Of a DNA stretch of 9,268 nt, positions 1 to 6,624 are shown in pieces. Each line of letters starts with the position of its first letter. The stretch's first letter is position 1. The DNA comes from Lentimicrobiaceae bacterium (GTDB lineage Bacteria > Bacteroidota > Bacteroidia > Bacteroidales > JAGONC01), in contig JAUXII010000016.1 in the NCBI GenBank assembly GCA_030621075.1, forward strand, positions 1 through 9,268. The letters run 5' to 3'. Made by a program: the position numbers and the translations under genes. Below the pieces are notes generated by a model. It had not been told where the DNA came from, did not search any database, and saw nothing but the letters and a program-made list of their open reading frames with translations.

Positions 1-87
1 ACCTGACAGGCACGAGAGATCCACCTGACAGGTACGAGAGATCCACCTGACAGGTACAAACACATTACAGGCACGAAGGCACGAAGA
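1..87. repeat. 22-bp tandem repeat array, cut by window edge
   Basis: Two full units at 1-22 and 23-44 and a partial third from 45 share the core ACCTGACAGG followed by yACGAGAGATCC (only base 11 of the unit differs, C or T). A decayed copy (ACAGGCACGA) follows at 67-76, and the 8-mer GGCACGAA is directly doubled at 70-85. In the T-variant the unit starts with ACCTG-A-CAGGT, a palindrome around one central base. There are no spacers between copies, so this is not a CRISPR array. It continues left of the window, so the copy number is unknown. No open reading frame of interest crosses it, and no function can be assigned. Confidence 0.85.
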
Positions 88-100
88 AGTTTCATACTGA

Positions 101-116
101 TCCGCCAGAGGGCGGA
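101..116. repeat. GC-rich perfect palindrome/hairpin
   Basis: TCCGCC at 101-106 and GGCGGA at 111-116 form a perfect 6-bp stem around the loop AGAG. Read on the plus strand it is followed by CAAGTTTTC, so it could be a weak terminator of an unseen plus-strand gene to the left. It could equally be one of the short GC-rich intergenic palindromes that recur in Bacteroidota genomes. The U-tract is poor, so I call it a palindrome only. Confidence 0.65.
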
Positions 117-120
117 CAAG

Positions 121-209
121 TTTTCACAGATCTATACAGATTTATCAAAATACTAATTACCTGTATATATGGCACTTGTGTTTTCTGTGAAAATCTGTGA
201 TATCTGTGA
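121..209. repeat. TCTGTGA repeat cluster with 10-bp inverted repeat
   Basis: TCTGTGA occurs three times in direct orientation at 184-190, 194-200 and 203-209 (spacings of 10 and 9 bp). The first copy lies within TCTGTGAAAA (184-193), which is the exact reverse complement of TTTTCACAGA at 121-130. The degenerate ACAGAT also appears at 126-131 and again near 136-141. The 53-bp spacing between the inverted arms and the absence of a T-tract argue against a terminator. Similar CTGTGA-rich strings are, from memory, common in intergenic regions of this phylum. Function is unknown. Confidence 0.6.
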
Positions 210-237
210 GAACCTAATAAAAGGACTTTTGATACAG

Positions 238-272
238 CCTCGTATTAGATCAAATGGGATTTGATAATGAGG
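238..272. repeat. Imperfect hairpin beyond the gdhA terminator
   Basis: ATCAAAT (249-255) and ATTTGAT (259-265) form a perfect 7-bp stem around GGG. Outside it ATT/AAT and CCTC (238-241)/GAGG (269-272) can continue the pairing if two small bulges (GT and AG) are allowed. Neither strand has a T-tract immediately after it. It lies just downstream of the strong gdhA terminator, so it might stabilise read-through transcripts or be repeat debris. Its role is unresolved. Confidence 0.45.
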
Positions 273-319
273 AATAAAAATCTCCGGCCATCCGAACTTG
301 CAATTTCGAATAACCGGAG
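273..319 (-). terminator. Intrinsic terminator of gdhA
   Basis: Read on the minus strand, CTCCGGTTATTCGAA (319 to 305) pairs along all 15 positions with TTCGGATGGCCGGAG (296 to 282), using three G-U wobbles, around an 8-nt loop (304-297). ATTTTTATT follows immediately (281-273). The structure starts 22 bp after the gdhA stop codon. On the plus strand the wobble pairs become C-A mismatches and no T-run follows, so the terminator is oriented for gdhA only. This is the clearest regulatory element in the window. Confidence 0.85.
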
Positions 320-341
320 TTAATATTTTGCAGAGTTTCTA

Positions 342-1697
342 CTAAACTACCCCTTGTGCAAGCATAGCATCAGCCACTTTAACAAAGCCTCCGATGTTTG
401 CACCTTTCACGTAGTCAATGTATCCATCTTCCTCAGTACCATACTTCTTACATGTTTCATGGATATCTTTCATAATTTGATGCAATCTGCCGTCTACCTC
501 TTCACGAGTCCAGGAAAGCCTCAGTGAATTCTGCGACATTTCAAGTCCTGACGTTGCAACACCACCAGCATTAGCAGCTTTACCAAGACCATAAAGGATC
601 CTGTTTTCCATATAAATTGCAATAGCCTCAGGTGTAGATGGCATATTTGCGCCTTCCGACACAACAAAACAACCATTGTTCATTAATGTTCTGGCATTAT
701 CGCCATCAATTTCATTTTGAGTTGCACTGGGTAAAGCAACATCACATTTTATACCCCATGGCCTCTTACCTTCAAAATATTCCACACCATATTTATCAGC
801 ATATTCCTTGATTCTTCCTCTCTTAACATTCTTCAAATGCATAACATATGCCAGCTTCTCAGCATCAATGCCATCAGGGTCATAAATAAATCCAGCGGAG
901 TCTGACATCGTCACAACTTTAGCTCCAAATTCAGTTGCCTTTTCAGTGGCATATTGAGCAACATTACCTGAACCTGATACAGTGCATACTTTTCCTTTCA
1001 GGCTGTCGCCTCTTGTTTTCAACATCTCTTCTGCAAAATATACCTGGCCATAACCGGTTGCTTCAGGTCTGATGAGGCTACCACCCCATTCTCTTCCCTT
1101 TCCTGTTAAAACACCGGTGAATTCATTTCTCAATCTTTTGTACTGACCGAAAAGGAACCCTATCTCTCTTCCACCAACACCAATATCACCAGCTGGCACA
1201 TCTGTATTGGGGCCGATATGACGGAATAATTCGGACATAAAACTCTGACAAAAATGCATTACTTCATTATCTGATTTTCCTTTAGGATTGAAATCAGATC
1301 CACCTTTTCCACCACCCATTGGAAGGGTTGTCAAACTGTTTTTAAACACTTGCTCAAAAGCCAGGAATTTAAGCATGCCAAGGGTTACTGTGGGGTGAAA
1401 ACGTAATCCGCCTTTGTAAGGGCCAATTGCACTATTCATTTCTATTCTGTATCCCTTATTTATCTGGATTTCTCCCTTATCATCTACCCATGGAACTCTG
1501 AATAATACAACTCTTTCAGGTTCAACACAACGTTCCAAAACCTTAGCAGCTTTGTACTTTGGATTCTCTTCAATAAAAGGAATGATAGACTCAACAACTT
1601 CCTCTACCGCCTGGTGAAATTCAACTTCACCCTGATTTTTAGCAATGACTTGCGCCATGAAATCTTTGACCAATTGGTCATGCATTTGATTTGCCAT
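342..1697 (-). CDS. gdhA: NADP-type glutamate dehydrogenase
   Basis: This 451-residue cytosolic enzyme interconverts 2-oxoglutarate plus ammonia and glutamate using NAD(P)H. Its length is that of the hexameric family I enzymes (E. coli GdhA is 447). Visible motifs include GPYKGGLRF at 92-100 with substrate-binding Lys95, PMGGGKGGSD at 126-135 with the catalytic Lys131, and DVPAGDIGVGGREIG at 166-180 with the catalytic Asp171. The dinucleotide-binding SGSGNVAQYA lies at 241-250, and GANMPSTPEA at 349-358. All key residues are intact and there is no truncation. The ATG at 1697 gives the usual N-terminal helix, and the leader is AT-rich without a Shine-Dalgarno sequence, as is common in Bacteroidota. 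The serine after the Rossmann aspartate (MSDSAG, 264-269) fits NADP use, but cofactor preference is an inference. The gene is transcribed divergently from the following cluster and ends in its own terminator, so it is probably monocistronic. Confidence 0.97.
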   Translation of the reverse strand: MANQMHDQLVKDFMAQVIAKNQGEVEFHQAVEEVVESIIPFIEENPKYKAAKVLERCVEPERVVLFRVPWVDDKGEIQINKGYRIEMNSAIGPYKGGLRFHPTVTLGMLKFLAFEQVFKNSLTTLPMGGGKGGSDFNPKGKSDNEVMHFCQSFMSELFRHIGPNTDVPAGDIGVGGREIGFLFGQYKRLRNEFTGVLTGKGREWGGSLIRPEATGYGQVYFAEEMLKTRGDSLKGKVCTVSGSGNVAQYATEKATEFGAKVVTMSDSAGFIYDPDGIDAEKLAYVMHLKNVKRGRIKEYADKYGVEYFEGKRPWGIKCDVALPSATQNEIDGDNARTLMNNGCFVVSEGANMPSTPEAIAIYMENRILYGLGKAANAGGVATSGLEMSQNSLRLSWTREEVDGRLHQIMKDIHETCKKYGTEEDGYIDYVKGANIGGFVKVADAMLAQGVV

Positions 1698-2026
1698 ATT
1701 TATGGATTTTTAAATTAGTAATATGTTAATTATTAGACTATTATAATAGCTTATTTAAAAGGAAGCAATATTAATTAAAATATTTTGAATAAGAACAAGA
1801 AAAAAGTGTTTTTTTTGTTATGTTTATAGCAGTTGAATCCGGGCAAGCTTAACTTCACATCCAGGGTGTTTTAAATATTGGACAATGAATATTTGTTGAT
1901 ATTTAAAGAAATTCACATAGATTGATTGTCAATTATGGAAAATTTTGTAACTTTAAGCTTCATATTGAAGATAATATGTTCAACCTTGGATTGTTGTTTT
2001 TTATCAAATTTTTAGAAAAAAAGCAT
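1698..2026. other. Divergent intergenic region between gdhA and the receiver/ATP-grasp gene
   Basis: This 329-bp, very AT-rich stretch must hold the start signals of both divergent genes. Visible structure is an 11-bp stem with one bulged G at 1794-1819 (AACAA, g, AAAAAA, loop GTG, then eight T and GTT). No pair of boxes clearly matches the Bacteroidota consensus (TTTG, about 20 bp, TAnnTTTG). The nearest -7-like strings are TAATATTG on the minus strand at 1773-1766 and AATATTTG on the plus strand at 1888-1895, each one mismatch off and without a good -33 partner. The last 105 bp are open in frame with the downstream gene from a TTG at 1922, so part of this may be coding if that start is used. 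Confidence 0.5.
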
Positions 2027-5000
2027 ATGAAAAAGAAGGGATCTGAAGAAAAAAAGAAATTAGAAAACAATGCCATTAGCCCTGAATTGTACCAGTACCT
2101 GCTGGCAGAACGGCTTAAAGAATTATCCTGTATAAATCAAACATCCCAAATACTCAGAGAAGGTAAGTCCATCGAAGAATCACTGCAACAAATCAGTGAG
2201 ATACTACCAACCGCCTGGCAATATCCTGAGTTTACCGTTGCCAGAATCACATTCCGTGGAATGGAATTTACCAGTCCAAACTTCAAAGAAACCCCTTGGT
2301 TTCTTAGCTATCCTTTTGCCACTATTGATAACCAGGAAGGAAGGATCGAAGTGTATTACCTGAAAGAGTTTCCATCCTCTGACGAAGGACCATTCTTAAA
2401 AGAAGAGCGAGACCTGATCAACAACCTGTCCGGAATAATTACCGGCTATTTAAACAGCGTTAAAGGAAAAACCCTTATTAAAAAAACAATTACTGATAAA
2501 TCTGTGTTGGAAAAATTTTCACCAATAGCAGGAAAATCCAAATACAGCCGGCAGTTATTACAATCATTTCTAAACAAAAGCAATCAAAATAGAGACATCT
2601 ATCATGACCTGATGCCATTTAAAGTTAAAGAAATTTTGTTGGTCGCAAGCCTTTATGATGCTTATACCATAGAAAAAGAGGGTAAATTCTCTGAACATGT
2701 GCTTGAAGATTACCAACAACTCAACCTAACATCCATACCCCGGATTACCGGTGTGTCAACCCCGGAAGAAGCAATGGAGGAATTGCGAAAGAAACATTTC
2801 GATCTGGTGATTATCATGGTTGGCGTTGATAAAAAAGCACCATTAGACCTCAGCTGTAAAGTTAAAAATGAATTTCCTTACATTCCTGTTTTTCTCCTGT
2901 TGAATAATAATAGCGACCTTGCTTTTTACAATAAACAGGGTAATAAAACAAAACACATTGATAAAATATTTATCTGGAATGGCGAGTCGAAAATGTTCTT
3001 TGCCATGATCAAACATGTTGAAGATAAAATCAATGCCGAGAATGATACAAAAATAGGCCTGGTCAGGATTATTCTCCTTGTTGAAGATTCAGCCATTTAC
3101 TATTCCAGGTATTTACCCTTACTTTACAGTGTGGTGATGGATCAAACCAAACGCATCATGGATGATGTCAGCACAGACGACCTTTACAAAGTCCTAAAAC
3201 TCCGGGCCAGGCCAAAAATCCTGTTAGCAACAACTTTCGAGGAAGCGCTGAGTATTATTAATCATTTCAAAGAATACATGCTTTGTTTGATCACTGATAT
3301 GAAGTTTGAGAAAGAGGGCCGTCTGGATGAAAATGCAGGTGTAAGCCTGATCACAAATATCCGTAAAAAGTTTCCTCGATTGCCGATCATTTTACAATCA
3401 TCCGAAACAACAAATGAGCGCATTGCGCACGAACAAAAAGTGACGTTTATAGATAAAAACTCAGAAACCCTGTCACAGGATTTTAAGAGTTTTATTACCC
3501 ATTACCTGGGCTTCGGTAACTTCGTGTATAAAGATAGTAAGGGGAAACAGATTGCTATCGCCAGATCACTTGATGAGTTTGAAAAACACCTGAGAACAAT
3601 CCCGGATGATTCAATTCTTTATCACGCCAGGCGCGATCATTTTTCATTATGGTTAATGGCCAGGGGAGAGATACAAGCGGCAAAAGTCCTTCACCCGCGA
3701 CGTACTTCAGATTTTAAAAATGCCCCAAATATCAGGGAATACCTTATCAGTATTATCCATAAATTCAGAGATGAAAAGGACAGGGGAATGGTTATCCCTT
3801 TTAAGGCAACCTCTCTTCTCAATGAAAAAAACATCGTCAGCCTAATGCCAGGATCCCTGGGAGGTAAAGGCAGGGGTGTGACTTTTATCAACAACCTTAT
3901 CTATAATTTTGATTTTTCGGCCCATGTGCCCAACATTAATATAAAGGCACCCATCACAGCTGTTATAGGAACAGAAGAATTTGAATATTTCCTGCAGCGA
4001 AATAAATTATATGACACAATCCTGAATCATCAGAATTATGAAGAGATAAAACGACTCTTCATCAAAGGCAACCTTACACAAACGTTGATCAGCAAACTAA
4101 AAATCGTTTTAAAAAACATAACCAAACCTATAGCTGTCAGGTCATCAGGATTGTTTGAAGACTCAATGATGCAGCCTTTTGCCGGAATCTTCGAAACCTT
4201 TCTATTGCCAAATAATCATCCTGATTTTAATGTTCGCCTCGAACATCTTATGAATGCCATCAAAATGGTTTTTGCATCCGTTTACTCACCGATTTCCCGC
4301 TCTTATATTGAGGCAGTTAATTATAAAATAGAGGAAGAAAAGATGGCAGTGGTAATCCAGGAAGTAGTAGGAAATCAATTCGGCAACACCTATTATCCAC
4401 ATATCAGCGGAGCAGCTCAATCATACAACTTCTATCCTTTCTCACATATGAAACCAGAAGAGGGTTTTGCTGTTATTGCTCTCGGACTTGGAAAATATGT
4501 TGTTGAGGGTGAGAAAGCATTTCGATTCTCTCCAAAATACCCAGATGCGGTTATAGATTCTCCAAAAGATCAATTCCGTAATTCTCAGGTTAATTTTTTT
4601 GCTGTTGATATGAATAAGAAAAATATTGACCTGTTGGAAGGAGATACTGCCGGGCTTATTCGATTGGATATCGATGATGCAGAAATAGACGGAACGCTGA
4701 TCCATAGTGCTTCTGTTTACGATATAGATAATAATAGGATTACGCCCGGCTTGTCAGTAGCCGGTCCCAGAATTCTGAATTTTGCCGATATCCTAAAGTA
4801 TAATTACGTACCACTGGCACAAACCATTGAAATAGTCCTGGATGTTGTAAAAGAAGCCCTTGGATCCCCAGTTGAAATTGAATTTGCAGTAGATCTGAAA
4901 AAAGACAGCAACTACAAAGCATCCTTTTATCTGCTTCAGATAAAACCACTTATTGGAAGTGCTCAGGATTACAAAATCAACATGTCGGAGATCGATAAAA

Positions 5001-5509
5001 ATAAAATATTACTTTATACTGAGAAGGGAATGGGAAACGGGTTGATCAGTAACATTTACGATATAGTTTACATCGACCGGAAAAAATTTGATAAAAGTAA
5101 AACGATTGAAATGGCTGAGGAGATTGAAAAAATAAATCAGAGTTTTTTCAAAAAGAAAAAACAATATATTCTGATAGGGCCAGGCAGATGGGGCACCCGC
5201 GACCGATGGATTGGGATACCGGTAAAATGGCCACAAATCTCTCAAGCCAAAATAATTGTAGAAACCAGCCTTGAGGGATATCCATTAGATGCATCTTCAG
5301 GATCACACTTTTTCCATAACCTTACTTCTATGAATGTAGGTTATTTCTCTATTCAGAACGAAACCCCAGGCGCTTATATTAACTGGAAAATTCTCGAAAG
5401 ACAAAAAGATGTAAAAGCAAACGGGTTCTTCAAACATATCCGGTTTGATTCGCCTTTATCTATTAAAATGGATGGGGGGAAAAGGTTAGCGGTGATATCA
5501 TTAGGGTAG
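2027..5509 (+). CDS. Receiver plus PEP synthase/PPDK-type nucleotide-binding multidomain protein
   Basis: This 1160-residue soluble protein has no signal peptide or membrane segments. From the ATG at 2027: a GAF-like sensor domain (about 30-143; LPTAWQYPEFTVARITF, then VYYL and GPFLKEERDLI); a degenerate receiver (199-336) lacking the acidic pair and phosphoacceptor; an atypical receiver (347-485) with Glu353/Asp354, Asp424 and Lys477; and a linker with YHARRDHFSLWL from 532. Next is a PPDK/PEP-synthase N-terminal ATP-grasp region (about 605-980): GSLGGKGRG 609-617, AVRSSGLFED 703-712, AGIFETF 719-725, ALGLGKYVVEG 818-828 and LLQIKP 969-974. The unassigned C-terminus carries GPGRWGTRDRW (1051-1061) and SSGSHFFHN (1090-1098). 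No swivelling phosphohistidine domain or PEP-binding barrel follows, so a 'PEP synthase' name would be misleading. It is probably a signal-controlled ATP-dependent phosphotransferase or ligase of unknown substrate. An in-frame ATG at 1976 and a TTG at 1922 are alternative starts. I prefer 2027 because it follows purine-rich GAAAAAAAG and precedes the first homology-like sequence. Confidence 0.9.
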   Translation: MKKKGSEEKKKLENNAISPELYQYLLAERLKELSCINQTSQILREGKSIEESLQQISEILPTAWQYPEFTVARITFRGMEFTSPNFKETPWFLSYPFATIDNQEGRIEVYYLKEFPSSDEGPFLKEERDLINNLSGIITGYLNSVKGKTLIKKTITDKSVLEKFSPIAGKSKYSRQLLQSFLNKSNQNRDIYHDLMPFKVKEILLVASLYDAYTIEKEGKFSEHVLEDYQQLNLTSIPRITGVSTPEEAMEELRKKHFDLVIIMVGVDKKAPLDLSCKVKNEFPYIPVFLLLNNNSDLAFYNKQGNKTKHIDKIFIWNGESKMFFAMIKHVEDKINAENDTKIGLVRIILLVEDSAIYYSRYLPLLYSVVMDQTKRIMDDVSTDDLYKVLKLRARPKILLATTFEEALSIINHFKEYMLCLITDMKFEKEGRLDENAGVSLITNIRKKFPRLPIILQSSETTNERIAHEQKVTFIDKNSETLSQDFKSFITHYLGFGNFVYKDSKGKQIAIARSLDEFEKHLRTIPDDSILYHARRDHFSLWLMARGEIQAAKVLHPRRTSDFKNAPNIREYLISIIHKFRDEKDRGMVIPFKATSLLNEKNIVSLMPGSLGGKGRGVTFINNLIYNFDFSAHVPNINIKAPITAVIGTEEFEYFLQRNKLYDTILNHQNYEEIKRLFIKGNLTQTLISKLKIVLKNITKPIAVRSSGLFEDSMMQPFAGIFETFLLPNNHPDFNVRLEHLMNAIKMVFASVYSPISRSYIEAVNYKIEEEKMAVVIQEVVGNQFGNTYYPHISGAAQSYNFYPFSHMKPEEGFAVIALGLGKYVVEGEKAFRFSPKYPDAVIDSPKDQFRNSQVNFFAVDMNKKNIDLLEGDTAGLIRLDIDDAEIDGTLIHSASVYDIDNNRITPGLSVAGPRILNFADILKYNYVPLAQTIEIVLDVVKEALGSPVEIEFAVDLKKDSNYKASFYLLQIKPLIGSAQDYKINMSEIDKNKILLYTEKGMGNGLISNIYDIVYIDRKKFDKSKTIEMAEEIEKINQSFFKKKKQYILIGPGRWGTRDRWIGIPVKWPQISQAKIIVETSLEGYPLDASSGSHFFHNLTSMNVGYFSIQNETPGAYINWKILERQKDVKANGFFKHIRFDSPLSIKMDGGKRLAVISLG

Positions 5510-5615
5510 CAGAAATAACCGCTTTCATCAAGTATCCGGGATTCCGTGCTGTCATGAAACCATTTACCAACATCTATTTATACTGATTTTAAATATATAT
5601 GATTCATAAAAATAA

Positions 5616-5642
5616 TAGATATTTTATCAAAAAAAATATCTA
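5616..5642. repeat. 10-bp AT-rich inverted repeat upstream of nfnA
   Basis: TAGATATTTT (5616-5625) and AAAATATCTA (5633-5642) are exact reverse complements separated by 7 bp. The repeat lies in the 275-bp gap between the large receiver gene and nfnA, about 140 bp before the nfnA start. No U-tract follows on the plus strand, so it is not an obvious terminator for the upstream gene. The symmetry could be a regulator-binding site for the nfnAB operon, but AT-rich sequence makes such repeats likelier by chance. I found no clear promoter boxes or other element in the rest of this gap. Confidence 0.5.
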
Positions 5643-5784
5643 AAATTGTACCCCGCTTTGAAAAGCTCAATTTGTGGGCGTTTTTTCAAAAAAAGGCTAC
5701 CGATGGCATGGGCTTCGTAAGGTTGGAATAGTGGCCAAAAAAAACAGGTAGAAAAACACAAAATATCAATTAAAAAATAACGCG

Positions 5785-6609
5785 ATGTTTCAGATAAAAA
5801 GAAAACAATCAATGGCGAAGGAAACAATCATTCGTTTTGACATTGAAGCGCCTAAAATAGCAAAAAAAATAAAACCCGGACAGTTTGTGATCATCAGAGT
5901 CAATGAAACTGGTGAAAGGATCCCATTAACTGTTGCCGATAAAGATGCGTTTGAAGGCACCATAACCATTATCTTTCAGGTTGTTGGTAAAACAACAGCT
6001 CTGATGCGGTCATTGAATGAAGGCGACTTCATCCTGGATGTTGTCGGGCCATTAGGAAAAGCTGCCGAAATTGAAAATATGGGAACGGTAATAATGGTAG
6101 GTGGCGGTACTGGGGTTGCCATCCTGTATCATGTCACAAAAGCCTTTAAAGAAGCTGGTAATAATGTGATAGTGATCATGGGTGCCAAGGAAAAAGATAT
6201 GCTGATCCTGGAAAATGAAATGAAAACTATTTGCGATGAACTGGTCGTTACAACTGATGATGGAAGCTATGGTGAAAAAGGATTCGTCACCATGCCATTG
6301 GAAAGGTATTTGAAGGAGCGTGATGATGTAAAAATGATCTATACCATCGGGCCAATTATAATGATGAAAAATATATGCACCCTGACCAAGCCGTATAATG
6401 TCCCTACCATGGTTTCTCTTAATCCTATTATGATTGACGGAACAGGAATGTGTGGCGGATGCAGAGTGAAAATAGGTGGCAAAACGAAATTCAGCTGTGT
6501 TGACGGACCTGATTTCGATGGCCATGAGGTTGACTTTGATGAATTAATGAATAGGAATTCCCAATATCTTCAGGATGAAAAAGATTCACTCCTGTATTCG
6601 ATAAAATAG
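5785..6609 (+). CDS. nfnA: NADH-dependent ferredoxin:NADP+ oxidoreductase, subunit A (FAD/[2Fe-2S])
   Basis: This 274-residue protein belongs to the ferredoxin-NADP reductase/dihydroorotate dehydrogenase electron-transfer subunit family, of normal length. The order is an FAD-binding barrel with KPGQFVIIRV and RIPLTVAD in the first 55 residues, an NAD-binding half with IMVGGGTGVAILYH and later VTTDDGSYGEKG, and a C-terminal [2Fe-2S] site (DGTGMCGGC, then FSCVDGPDFDG). Cys223, Cys226 and Cys238 plus Asp218 match the unusual three-Cys-one-Asp ligation known from Thermotoga NfnAB. In that complex this subunit binds NADH and passes electrons to and from subunit B. The partner nfnB starts 15 bp downstream, which favours Nfn over a dihydroorotate dehydrogenase subunit. 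The ATG at 5785 gives the family's MFxI-type N-terminus; the ATG at 5812 would trim it. No Shine-Dalgarno sequence is visible. Confidence 0.93.
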   Translation: MFQIKRKQSMAKETIIRFDIEAPKIAKKIKPGQFVIIRVNETGERIPLTVADKDAFEGTITIIFQVVGKTTALMRSLNEGDFILDVVGPLGKAAEIENMGTVIMVGGGTGVAILYHVTKAFKEAGNNVIVIMGAKEKDMLILENEMKTICDELVVTTDDGSYGEKGFVTMPLERYLKERDDVKMIYTIGPIIMMKNICTLTKPYNVPTMVSLNPIMIDGTGMCGGCRVKIGGKTKFSCVDGPDFDGHEVDFDELMNRNSQYLQDEKDSLLYSIK

Positions 6610-6624
6610 AAAAAGAGTAAAAAA

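Noticed and set aside
1..87. CRISPR array
   Set aside because: The repeats are directly contiguous with no spacers, and no cas gene is present.
1766..1798. gdhA promoter on the minus strand (TAATATTG with CTTG upstream)
   Set aside because: One mismatch in the -7 box, only a partial -33 box and a slightly long spacing; in such AT-rich DNA this could be chance.
1867..1895. Plus-strand promoter with AATATTTG as -7 box
   Set aside because: There is no TTTG element at the required distance, so it does not rise above background.
1922..2026. Upstream TTG (1922) or ATG (1976) as the start of the large receiver gene, adding 35 or 17 residues
   Set aside because: The extra residues are an unremarkable hydrophobic/basic stretch encoded by intergenic-looking DNA. 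The ATG at 2027 follows a purine-rich stretch and precedes a normal charged N-terminus. The longer forms are not excluded.
2027..5509. Calling the large protein a phosphoenolpyruvate synthase (ppsA)
   Set aside because: Only the nucleotide-binding part is present. The phosphohistidine swivel domain and the PEP/pyruvate-binding barrel are missing, so the PEP synthase reaction is not supported.
5480..5525. AGCGGT/ACCGCT inverted repeat around the stop codon of the large gene as a terminator
   Set aside because: The stem is only 6 bp with a loop over 20 nt and no T-tract follows.
6052..6525. 157-residue minus-strand open frame inside nfnA, and similar antisense frames across the window
   Set aside because: They lie opposite well-supported genes, have His/Ser/Ile-rich composition typical of antisense frames, and show no recognisable motifs.
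5785..6609. Dihydroorotate dehydrogenase electron-transfer subunit (pyrK)
   Set aside because: No pyrD is adjacent; the three-Cys-one-Asp cluster site and the nfnB neighbour point to NfnA.
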